Source: Halobacteriovoraceae bacterium
Lineage (GTDB): Bacteria; Bdellovibrionota; Bacteriovoracia; Bacteriovoracales; Bacteriovoracaceae
DNA: 31,966 bases
Reading direction: 5' to 3'
NCBI GenBank assembly: GCA_020635115.1
Contig: JACKAK010000017.1
Coordinates: 1-31,966 of the forward strand
The notes under the pieces are model-generated. The model was not told the DNA's origin. It saw nothing but the letters and a program-made list of their open reading frames with translations, and made no database searches. The translations under genes and the position numbers were made by a program. Below are positions 24,194 to 31,966 of this stretch, piece after piece (the first letter of the stretch is position 1; every line of letters starts with the position of its first letter).

Positions 24194-24298
24194 CGGCTTA
24201 ATATATTGACCATGAAACTAATAGGTGATAGGTTATGGCGCCTATTATCAATACAGGACATTTAAGTGGTATTTAAAAAATTACTGGAGAATTTTTCT

Positions 24299-25231
24299 AT
24301 GGCCAAGAAAACAAAGAAAAAAATTACAAAAAAGGCAGCAAAAAAAACTGCGAAGAAAATTACTAAGAAAACGGCCAAGAAAACTACTAAAAAACCCGCA
24401 AAAAAGGTCGCTAAAAAAACGACAAAAAGGCCAACAAATAAGACAGCAAAAAAAGTAACTAAAAAAATAACGAAAAAACTAAATAAGAAGGTATCAAAAA
24501 AAGTTACTAAAAAAACTGAAAAAAAAGAGACAAAAAAAGTTTCAAAAAAGTCAGTTAAAAAAACAGTTGCAAAGAAGCCTACTTACAAAACTATTGAAAA
24601 AAGTGTTCAAGATAAAAAAGATACTCAAACCAAAAAACAAGAAGCAGAAAGTGTAGTTATTGAAACTCCAGCGAAAGCTGTTGTTAATGAAACTCCAGAA
24701 AAAAAAGAAGTTATAGCTCAAGTGAATATCCCAGTAGAGGGAGAAATTGTTGATGAAATCAAGGAAAATATTGCAGAAGAAGTTATTAATCTGGCAAGGG
24801 ATTACTCTCTAGACGATATTTTTGCCTCATTAAGTGAATTGGATTTATTTCAAAGCGATAATGATGATTGCATTGAGAAAGGCTGTGATAATCCGGCCAC
24901 CACTTCGGGATATTGCAGACTTCACTACATTGCAAATTGGACGGATATTAAAGAAAGACATGAAATTCTAAGTGAAGGTAAGCTCCAATCGTATATTCAA
25001 GACTTGGTAAATAAATATCCAATCAAACAAATTGAGACAATTTTACAAGATTTATCGACTGATAAAAAATTCTTTGGAGTTCTTAAAGAGCTTAACCTTG
25101 ATGGAGATGAAATCGACTTTGATGACATTTCTGAAGACGTAAATGATGACGATATGGACATTGCTTTTGAGGCCAAAAGAGTTGGTGGAGGACCGAAAGC
25201 TGGTTTCGATGATGAAGAGGAAGCTCTCTAG
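24299..25231 (+). CDS. Histone H1-like Lys-rich DNA-binding protein with a C-x4-C-x9-C-x2-H cluster
   Basis: 310 residues from the ATG at 24299 (TGGAGA upstream; an in-frame ATG-less extension to 24266 is possible). Residues 1-~105 are almost entirely KK-[TAV]-[AT]-KK type repeats, like the C-terminal tail of histone H1 and bacterial AlgP/Hc1 proteins, and should bind DNA non-specifically. Residues ~120-165 are an acidic/Pro linker. At 191-209 C191, C196, C206 and H209 (CIEKGC ... GYCRLH) form a likely metal site, followed by a helical domain and an acidic tail. The DNA of the repeat is A-rich and prone to frame slips. The gene ends at a strong terminator. Probably a nucleoid protein; partner unknown. 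Confidence 0.8.
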   Translation: MAKKTKKKITKKAAKKTAKKITKKTAKKTTKKPAKKVAKKTTKRPTNKTAKKVTKKITKKLNKKVSKKVTKKTEKKETKKVSKKSVKKTVAKKPTYKTIEKSVQDKKDTQTKKQEAESVVIETPAKAVVNETPEKKEVIAQVNIPVEGEIVDEIKENIAEEVINLARDYSLDDIFASLSELDLFQSDNDDCIEKGCDNPATTSGYCRLHYIANWTDIKERHEILSEGKLQSYIQDLVNKYPIKQIETILQDLSTDKKFFGVLKELNLDGDEIDFDDISEDVNDDDMDIAFEAKRVGGGPKAGFDDEEEAL

Positions 25232-25264
25232 TTTTAAATTAAAATTTTATCAATACATAAAAGC

Positions 25265-25286
25265 AGGCCATTGGCCTGTTTTTTTA
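25265..25286 (+). terminator. Intrinsic terminator after the histone-like gene
   Basis: CAGGCC (25265-25270), loop ATT, GGCCTG (25274-25279), then seven T. It ends the transcript 34 bases after the stop at 25231. Confidence 0.9.
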
Positions 25287-25418
25287 TTTCTTTAGTTCAA
25301 AATTTGACCAATAAAAAAAATAACTTCGTCTGACATTGCACTGCATGGGTATTTTATTCATAGAATATTGTTTAATCATGGTGCGCATTAATAATATTTA
25401 TTTCTCAAAATAATTTAT

Positions 25419-25445
25419 TTGACCATCATTCAGGCTGTCTATAGG
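25419..25445 (+). promoter_or_regulatory. Weak candidate promoter of the AAA+ pair
   Basis: TTGACC at 25419-25424 and TATAGG at 25440-25445 are separated by 15 bases, shorter than the ideal 17. This is the best pair in the 218-base gap before the PrkA-like gene; a second TTGACC at about 25304 has no -10 partner. Confidence 0.3.
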
Positions 25446-25504
25446 CTTTGCTTTCAGCTATTTTTAAATAGTCTTCATTTAGTGTAAGTGCCAGGGGGAA
25501 ATAA

Positions 25505-27943
25505 ATGCGTTATTTGAATAAATTGGGCCCAGATCGTCCAGTACTGAAGGTTACTACAGCGCTTTGTTTTTGCTTGTTTTCAGGGATTGGACAGGCAGGC
25601 GAAGCTTTTACAAAGGATTGTAACGAAAAATTACTCATTTCTAAGACTTCAAAAGAAGTCATGAAAGATGTTTCGATGCGTTTAGAAACTTACAAACTTT
25701 CTGATCTTCTTGTTGCCAATAAAGAAAAAAATGTTTTCTACAAAAGTCCTGTAAACGTTATGGGAGCAGCACAGTTTTTACAAGCGATGATTGAAGAGGC
25801 AGGTTTCACTGAAAAAAATATTCCTGGTGAGGGCAGAGTAAGAGAGTATGCTTTCTTTTCCTCTGGTACTGAGAAAACAGATGGGAGAATGATTATTGAT
25901 AACGAAAGAAATATTCATAATCTTGTTAACCAAATAAAAGCTTCCAATAGCGGAAATAGAAAAGTCCCCCTTCTCATCGGGCCTGCAGGAACAGGTAAAT
26001 CAGAAATCCTCTCAATTATTGCAGCAGGGACAAAATGGTATAGTTCAAACAATGATAAATTCAAACTTTTCACTTTTAAGTGGAAAAACTTGCATGAAAT
26101 AGATGATCTTCACAGATTTCTTTTGAAAATAGGTTCGAAAGTAAATCCAGAAAGAGTTGATCCAATGAATTCTTCGCCTTTTACAATTTTACCTCCAGGT
26201 ATGCAAAAGGCTGTTTTAGAATTTGTTTCTCCTGCAGTTAAGGAGATGATTGATAGTTCTCCAAATCCTGTTTACAAAACGTCGCCATTCTCTGCGGAAA
26301 TAGTGAAGTTTATTGTAGCACATCACCAAAAAGGAAAAAGCAATCAAGCGATTACAGAAGAGGAGTATCTCGATATTCTAGATAAGCACATTGAAATTAT
26401 CAGAGTTGAAAAAGAAATCTCAGGAAAAGTAAATGCTCAAGGTAAAGAATATAGCAAAGCTGATTTATATAATTCTCCTAATGCATTAGTTGCTTTCAAA
26501 TCTGGAGAAGGTTCAAATCATCCTTTAAATTGGAATTACGATGGCCAATACTTAAGATCAAATAGAGGGGCACTTTATTTAGATGAGTTTTTTAGAAATC
26601 CGAGTGAACTAAGAGATATGGCCCTTCACATCACTCAAGAAAGAGAACTTGTTGTGGGAGGAGCTCCTGATACCCCTCTAGATACAAATATTTTTGCTGC
26701 AAGTAACTTTGAATCAGTTGAAAAAGTACTTGCAGATGCAAATGGAACTGGGGGGAAGGCACAATTAGATCGTTTTTCTGAGCAAAGATGGTTATGGCTT
26801 ATTCGTCCTACAAGTGCGGCCAAGCTTACAGTTCTATCAGCGAAACAGCCAGTCTTTATGAGAAAACTTGGTGAAGGTGAGAGATCAAAAGAAGAAAATG
26901 AGATACATACCGCGAATTTAAGTGAACTATGGCCCAGAGCTGAAGTTGGTGAAAAACCCAAAACACCTGCTGATAGATATGAACTATTCATTGGGGAAGG
27001 TGAAGACCAAATTCATGTTGCTCCACATGTAATAGACTATATCGGGCAAGTATTAGTCGCTACAAGAGCAAATACAAATCCTTCTGAAGCAAGTGCAGAA
27101 GCAAATTATGATGTTATAAACAAGCCTTTATTTAAAAATATTGTTACTCGAATTCAGTACTATTTAGGAGATATGCCTTCTGTTACAGCTGCGGAAGGTA
27201 AGGAGCTTCAAAATCTATCAGTGCTGCTTATGGAGGGAAATTTTGGGATTTCACAAAGGGATGCTGAGGATTGGATAATTGAATCAGTAAACAGAGCACT
27301 GGAGCCAGGAAATAATAAATGTCTTGATATCTTTATTGTTCAATCGGTTTTTAAAGACCTCCTCATGCAAGGTAGAATAAAGTCAAAAGACGCAAGAGAA
27401 AGAATTGAGTGGGAAGGAATTGCTGCACAGATTGCGGAGAAAATCTATTTGCCAAAAGTTAATGGTGATGTTTTTAGCAGTCTAAACGTTGAACATGGTT
27501 CAGCAGATAGAATCTATCGCGAAGTCGTAGAAGATATGCTCAATTTGAGTCAAGGTAAATCAGAGGAAGTTGAACAAGAAAGATTAAGAGAGATTGGTAA
27601 AATCTATTTTGATAACGAATTTGATAATCTGAATATCCAACAAATTACAGCGTTTCATATGGAAGAGGCCAGACGGGGAAATACAAGTCTTTATGACAGC
27701 AAAGACCCAGCGCTTATGAGAGCAGTTCAAAAATGGATAGCGAAAAAAGCAAGTCAGTCTGTAAGTCTATTTTCAATTGGTGATTATCTTCGTGGAAATA
27801 AAACTGATTCCGATACGGCCAATACGACAGAGAAACTGGTGCATCACATGTCAGAAAAACATGGTTACTGTCCACATTGTGTAAAAACTGCCATTCAACT
27901 TCGCAATCAACAAGAGCGAAAAGAAGCGGAAGCAAACGATTAG
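25505..27943 (+). CDS. PrkA-like AAA+ ATPase with an N-terminal signal peptide
   Basis: 812 residues. The N-terminus has basic residues, a hydrophobic stretch VTTALCFCLFSGIG and a small-residue site GQAGEA, a probable Sec signal peptide. The AAA+ core is most like the PrkA family: Walker A GPAGTGKS at 159-166, Walker B LYLDEFF with D360/E361, HITQERELVVGG, sensor-1-like FAASN (N401) and DRFSEQRWLW where PrkA has a D-R-x-Y-I/V segment. The C-terminus has CPHC at 789-792. Start ATG at 25505 follows AGGGGG. Cytosolic PrkA proteins are ~640 residues and have no signal peptide. The gene precedes a second exported-looking AAA+ gene by 52 bases, so they are probably one operon. Function unknown; a kinase activity should not be assumed. 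Confidence 0.75.
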   Translation: MRYLNKLGPDRPVLKVTTALCFCLFSGIGQAGEAFTKDCNEKLLISKTSKEVMKDVSMRLETYKLSDLLVANKEKNVFYKSPVNVMGAAQFLQAMIEEAGFTEKNIPGEGRVREYAFFSSGTEKTDGRMIIDNERNIHNLVNQIKASNSGNRKVPLLIGPAGTGKSEILSIIAAGTKWYSSNNDKFKLFTFKWKNLHEIDDLHRFLLKIGSKVNPERVDPMNSSPFTILPPGMQKAVLEFVSPAVKEMIDSSPNPVYKTSPFSAEIVKFIVAHHQKGKSNQAITEEEYLDILDKHIEIIRVEKEISGKVNAQGKEYSKADLYNSPNALVAFKSGEGSNHPLNWNYDGQYLRSNRGALYLDEFFRNPSELRDMALHITQERELVVGGAPDTPLDTNIFAASNFESVEKVLADANGTGGKAQLDRFSEQRWLWLIRPTSAAKLTVLSAKQPVFMRKLGEGERSKEENEIHTANLSELWPRAEVGEKPKTPADRYELFIGEGEDQIHVAPHVIDYIGQVLVATRANTNPSEASAEANYDVINKPLFKNIVTRIQYYLGDMPSVTAAEGKELQNLSVLLMEGNFGISQRDAEDWIIESVNRALEPGNNKCLDIFIVQSVFKDLLMQGRIKSKDARERIEWEGIAAQIAEKIYLPKVNGDVFSSLNVEHGSADRIYREVVEDMLNLSQGKSEEVEQERLREIGKIYFDNEFDNLNIQQITAFHMEEARRGNTSLYDSKDPALMRAVQKWIAKKASQSVSLFSIGDYLRGNKTDSDTANTTEKLVHHMSEKHGYCPHCVKTAIQLRNQQERKEAEAND

Positions 27944-27995
27944 TATTCTTTCAATCTAGGACTGAGAGAAAGAGTATTTAATTATGGGGGTTTGT

Positions 27996-30900
27996 GTGTT
28001 TCTAAATATGAGAATTGTAAAATTTGTATGTATATTTATGTCAGTCTCACTTTCATTGCTTGGAAGTGAGACTATTGTTCGTGACAAAGTACATAATGGT
28101 GAGGCCTATAGGGTTGTCGAGACAGAATTTGATGGAAAAGAAAAAGGTATTTATGTTCGTAAAAAAGGTTCGAAAGATTGGCATTTGGCCTTAAAGGGAG
28201 ATGTTCTTTTTTATTATCAGGCCAAAGGTCCAATCGTCGCTCAGTTTGACCAGTATAGTTCTGGTTATAGTCAATCTTATGAAATGATCTCAATTATCGA
28301 TGGAGAGTTAGTTTTATATAACTTCCAGTCGGATTCAAATGAAAAAAATAGTTATATAAGGATCGGAGTAGATCGCAATCAACTCTATGATCCTCTCTCT
28401 AGAGATCTCATTTCGTTGCAAAAAATAACTGATGCTGAAAATGTCAGTGCTTTTGTGTCGACATTGAGTTCAAGTGGCCAAGAGTTTGTTATATCCGTTA
28501 AATTTGATTCCCCTCAAATGGTTGGCGATGGAGTCACTTTTGTTGCTAATTTGGAAACTAGTGAAACAGGCCAACTGAAACTAACATCGTCTCCAGTTAT
28601 TTTGAATTATAAATATATGAATGACACTGAATTAAAAAAAATATCTCCAATTAATTCAAAATATATTTCAGAGAGAGTTTTAAATAAAATAATTAATAAT
28701 GAGACATTGAAAGAAAAAGCATCAAAAGAAATAAGAGAGCAGCTCATACGTGCAAAAAATCTAGGTCCGATGTCTCAGGCCGTAGATCCTAAAAAACTAC
28801 CTATGTGGGATATTCAAACAAATGATATCCATCTACCTGTTAAGGAAATTTCAAAGGAATATGGAATTAGAGATGGTAAAATTGTGTATATTTATGGAAT
28901 TAGTGGTTCGCCCAATAGAGTCAAAATATTCAATAGTAAGGACAATTTAATTGAAGAGATCGTCGGGGATTTAGAAATTTTGAGTGAAAAAGATTTTGGG
29001 GCAAGAATCTTTCATCATGAAGAAATTAGTTTAGTACCAATTAATAATAAATTATATGTTATTTCTCCAAGTCAAGGAGTTGTTCATCAAATAAAAATTC
29101 CAGGGATAGATGAAATGTCAAATATCCAAGAACTAAATTTTTTCTATCAGAAAAGTGGAGGACAATACACGATGGTTCTCTCAATGATTTATAATAATAT
29201 CCCTAGAAATCATTTCTTACAATTTGTATTGTCTAATAGTCATAATAATTTAAATTTTTTAGTTAAAAAATCTTACACAATTCCAGAACTTATAAAAAAC
29301 AAGTTATCAAATTTCTACTCACATGATCTTAAATATAGATTTCATCAATCTGAGGACGGTGGATTTCTTTTTGACAATATTACAAGTCCGCAAAATACAA
29401 AATCAGCATATGATCAGCAGTTAAATAAAGATTTACCAATGATTAATTTGCTTACTTCAAAAGATGAAGGCCCAAATAGCAATATAAAAATTGGATATAT
29501 CAGACCAAAGAATAGTATTCGGATCAATGAGTATTTAATTTATAAAGAATATGCTGATGATTCTTTAACTGAAAGATTAACAGCAGTTTATTCAACAAAT
29601 GACGATTTCAAATTTAATGCAAAAAAATTACCAGGTGAATTGATATTTTTAGACGCAGATAAAAAACGATTTTTACAAGATACATCTTCATTCGTTGTTG
29701 AATTAAATGACCCAAATGCAAAAGGAACTAACTCCAAAGTCAGAGCAAATGTTTTTGGAGATGTGTTTGCACTTGATTCAACCTATAAAAAGGGTGAGCA
29801 AGGTTACACTCTATATTTTACACTTGCTATAAAATCTGATAAAGAAACCAGAATTTCTCCTGCTGTTATTGAATTGCCTAAAGAATATAAACTTTCTGAT
29901 ATTGAGTTTATTAAAATCTTAAATCATAAAGATCGTAAATTTACAGATATGTCTTTAATTGTTTCATACGGAAAAACAAATGAGTATGGGGAGAAAAATG
30001 ATTGGAAAATATATTCTTTCCCTGTCAAATTTGAAGTAGATGCAAAAGATAAAAGTGTCTTCATGAAACAGCTTGATCCTGTTCTTATAAGTGATTTGTA
30101 CATTGAAGAAAACCATTTGATGGAAAGAGTAAAATTTGATCAGAATGGAAAAAGTTATTGGATAGAAAATCCTAATATCATAGATACTGATAAAAAATTT
30201 ATAGTCAAAAGTTTAAGAACTGGTAAAATACTTTACCCAAACCTAAGTGATGAAGACAAAAAACTACAATTAAACTCAATTTCAGAATCTGAAAAAAGTA
30301 AAATTTTTAACCAAAAATATGAAAGACTTAGAAATTATTTAATTCCTAAATTTAATCCACAGTTGAATGATAAAGCACCAACACATTTTAAAAATATATC
30401 TTACTATGGGCATGAGAAGTATAAGAGTGATTTATTTCCAGGAATAAGAGACTTATTAGAAACCTTAGCATCCGCAGAAGTAAATGGACAAGATCATATA
30501 TTGATAGTTCCAGCAAAACTTAAAGAATACTTGCAAACTGTTATTTATTCTATATGGCAATCTTCTAAAGGAAAGTTTTCAATCAAAAATAACCAACTAG
30601 ATCTTTATTATTTTGGAGACGAGAACACTCAAACTGAAAGTCAAACATCATTTATTGAATTAATGAAAGGAATTGTCGAGCAAAGTAAAAAGAAAAGAAT
30701 GAAAAGTATTGTTCTTGGAGATCTCACTACTCTTGAACAATTCTATAATCGGTTCACTGATGAACAAGACCCACAAATTAGATTACAAGATGAAGTTGGT
30801 TTTAACTCTGATGAAATTTCAGCACTAACTGGAGATGAAGAAGTAAAAATAAAGAATGTTCTTCCTCATGCACTCTACCTTCTCAAGACAGAAGGTGAAG

Positions 30901-31966
30901 AGATTCCCCTAAAAGAAATGAGAGATTATTTTTCTGAAGAAGAAAGGACTTTTTCAACCCTTTTTATAGCTACTCCTGAAGAGTGGAAATCTTACGAAAA
31001 TGATGTAATGAAGACAGAGGTAAAACATGGCTTTTTTGAATCATTTCATGTCCGAGAGATTCAACCTCCAACTTTTGAAAAACAAGTTGAGATGATTTTA
31101 TCAATTTTTGAAAGGGAAACAATTGAAGAAATTGATTACAAATACAATCTAAAAGGACTTGTAAATAAAGAACATCTTAAAAAATGGGAAGAAAATTCCT
31201 ACATCGAAAAACAAAAGGTTAAAAGAAAAATTGCAGAATACTTTGTAAATAGAATTAATGATTTGTCCAGAGATTCAAATGATAATGCAATTGAAAAATT
31301 TACTGTTATTTTAAAAACCATTGGGCAATTAATGATTTCATCTGAGAAATTAAGAAAAAGACGAGTTATTGATAAGTCTTTTGTTGAAGGTATCCTCTAC
31401 AATGAATTTGATATACCACTTAACGAAGATGTTTTACCCAGTGACGATCCACTAGTAAGAGTTTTATCTGAAAATTTTATGCAAGATTTACTTAGTACTC
31501 AATATACAGCATCAGCTGACCTTGCGGGGAAAATTATTGATCGATTAAGAGCTCAAACAAGAAAAGATCCAACTCGTCCAGTTTCTGCTTCCTTTATTTT
31601 AATGGGACCAACCGGAAGAGGAAAAACCTCTTTAGTTCTAGCTTTTTTTGAGGCACTCAATTTGAAAGTCTATGATTTGAGTGACAATCACCACGCCACA
31701 AATATAAATAGAGATGCTCAGGCATTTATCATTAAAGGTGGTGAGGCCGGACAAGTAAGTTACGGCGGCAATTCATATGCAAACAATTCTATAAATATTG
31801 ATAGAATTCTAGAACATTTAGATAATTTTCTAGCATCAGAAAATGGGCCTCGAGGGTTTATCTTAGTTGATGATATTCATAAAATGGATCCTGTTGCGCG
31901 AGGGAAAGTCATCAAACGTCTTCACACATTGATCGAACCAGAAAATGGAAAATATACGGCCAGACC
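27996..31966 (+). CDS. Large ClpA/B-like AAA+ protein with signal peptide and long N-terminal domain (partial, 3' end outside window)
   Basis: The frame is open from about 27984 to the window end, over 1,320 codons, with no stop. GTG at 27996 follows GGGGG; ATG at 27984 or 28008 is also possible. MRIVKFVCIFMSVSLSLLGS is a probable signal peptide. The first ~800 residues are beta-rich and not recognised. Residues ~815-1080 resemble a ClpA/B first AAA module without its Walker A; the segment PPTFEKQVEMILSIFERE matches the small-domain part of that module. A second module is intact: GPTGRGKT at 1204-1211, FEALNLKVYDLSDN, and Walker B FILVDDIHK near 1289-1297, with RPVSASFILMGPTG as in Clp D2. 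It probably forms an ATP-dependent ring. It follows the PrkA-like gene and has no peptidase gene beside it in the window. Confidence 0.8.
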   Translation, partial: MFLNMRIVKFVCIFMSVSLSLLGSETIVRDKVHNGEAYRVVETEFDGKEKGIYVRKKGSKDWHLALKGDVLFYYQAKGPIVAQFDQYSSGYSQSYEMISIIDGELVLYNFQSDSNEKNSYIRIGVDRNQLYDPLSRDLISLQKITDAENVSAFVSTLSSSGQEFVISVKFDSPQMVGDGVTFVANLETSETGQLKLTSSPVILNYKYMNDTELKKISPINSKYISERVLNKIINNETLKEKASKEIREQLIRAKNLGPMSQAVDPKKLPMWDIQTNDIHLPVKEISKEYGIRDGKIVYIYGISGSPNRVKIFNSKDNLIEEIVGDLEILSEKDFGARIFHHEEISLVPINNKLYVISPSQGVVHQIKIPGIDEMSNIQELNFFYQKSGGQYTMVLSMIYNNIPRNHFLQFVLSNSHNNLNFLVKKSYTIPELIKNKLSNFYSHDLKYRFHQSEDGGFLFDNITSPQNTKSAYDQQLNKDLPMINLLTSKDEGPNSNIKIGYIRPKNSIRINEYLIYKEYADDSLTERLTAVYSTNDDFKFNAKKLPGELIFLDADKKRFLQDTSSFVVELNDPNAKGTNSKVRANVFGDVFALDSTYKKGEQGYTLYFTLAIKSDKETRISPAVIELPKEYKLSDIEFIKILNHKDRKFTDMSLIVSYGKTNEYGEKNDWKIYSFPVKFEVDAKDKSVFMKQLDPVLISDLYIEENHLMERVKFDQNGKSYWIENPNIIDTDKKFIVKSLRTGKILYPNLSDEDKKLQLNSISESEKSKIFNQKYERLRNYLIPKFNPQLNDKAPTHFKNISYYGHEKYKSDLFPGIRDLLETLASAEVNGQDHILIVPAKLKEYLQTVIYSIWQSSKGKFSIKNNQLDLYYFGDENTQTESQTSFIELMKGIVEQSKKKRMKSIVLGDLTTLEQFYNRFTDEQDPQIRLQDEVGFNSDEISALTGDEEVKIKNVLPHALYLLKTEGEEIPLKEMRDYFSEEERTFSTLFIATPEEWKSYENDVMKTEVKHGFFESFHVREIQPPTFEKQVEMILSIFERETIEEIDYKYNLKGLVNKEHLKKWEENSYIEKQKVKRKIAEYFVNRINDLSRDSNDNAIEKFTVILKTIGQLMISSEKLRKRRVIDKSFVEGILYNEFDIPLNEDVLPSDDPLVRVLSENFMQDLLSTQYTASADLAGKIIDRLRAQTRKDPTRPVSASFILMGPTGRGKTSLVLAFFEALNLKVYDLSDNHHATNINRDAQAFIIKGGEAGQVSYGGNSYANNSINIDRILEHLDNFLASENGPRGFILVDDIHKMDPVARGKVIKRLHTLIEPENGKYTAR

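Noticed and set aside
24300..24600. A possible DNA tandem repeat or microsatellite
   Set aside because: The A-rich repetition follows codons of the Lys-rich protein without a fixed unit length, so it is coding low complexity. The overlapping frame from 24225 is a shadow.
26635..26991. A 118-codon open frame on the minus strand inside the PrkA-like gene
   Set aside because: Antisense to well-conserved AAA+ motifs, low-complexity Ser-rich product, no start signal.
1..31966. Insertion sequences, prophage genes, CRISPR arrays, restriction or toxin-antitoxin genes
   Set aside because: None seen: no transposase or integrase motifs, no direct repeat arrays and no typical defence gene pairs.

Overview
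The window is low in G+C (roughly one third by eye), densely coded and free of mobile elements, CRISPR arrays or rRNA/tRNA genes. The combination of a low-GC Gram-negative envelope gene set (LptE, Mla-type MCE transporter, SBP), a Lys-rich histone-like protein, a secreted M11/DUF4214 metalloprotease and exported AAA+ proteins fits a Bdellovibrionota bacterium of the Bacteriovorax/Halobacteriovorax kind. That placement is inference from gene content and composition, not from a marker alignment.

Region by region. (1) 95-2650, minus: a lipoprotein metzincin with two C-terminal DUF4214 repeats. (2) 2849-8169, plus: a tightly coupled five-gene operon: a protein of the HExxH peptide-modification family (now described as aKG-HExxH peptide beta-hydroxylases), a 95-residue peptide with a hydrophobic leader, an orphan OppA-like binding protein, a GNAT protein and a membrane hybrid histidine kinase with two receiver domains. 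I read it as a candidate modified-peptide signalling or RiPP-like system. (3) 8166-9477, minus: fabH and rpmF, with a terminator hairpin between them and no plsX. (4) 9623-19414, plus: a long housekeeping run: shikimate kinase, a degenerate REC/GGDEF-like protein, alr, mlaE-mlaF-mlaD-like genes, a GYF_2 membrane protein whose gene seems to continue through a -1 shift at a run of ten A, a YrdC/Sua5-like protein and a TrmN6-like methyltransferase. (5) 19423-21956: DciA-like (minus), lptE-holA (plus) and rpsT (minus), with a bidirectional terminator between holA and rpsT. (6) 22167-24179, plus: 3-hydroxyacyl-CoA dehydrogenase and acyl-CoA dehydrogenase. (7) 24299-25231: a histone H1-like Lys-rich protein with a Cys/His cluster. 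(8) 25505 to the window end: two large AAA+ proteins, one PrkA-like and one ClpA/B-like, both with N-termini resembling Sec signal peptides; the second runs off the window.

The two most unusual parts are the 2849-8169 operon and the exported AAA+ pair at 25505-31966. The A10 frameshift at 17069-17078 and a strong excess of the tetranucleotide GGCC are also worth checking. Gaps between genes are all under 300 bases. No searches were run; every assignment is by reading motifs in the translations.
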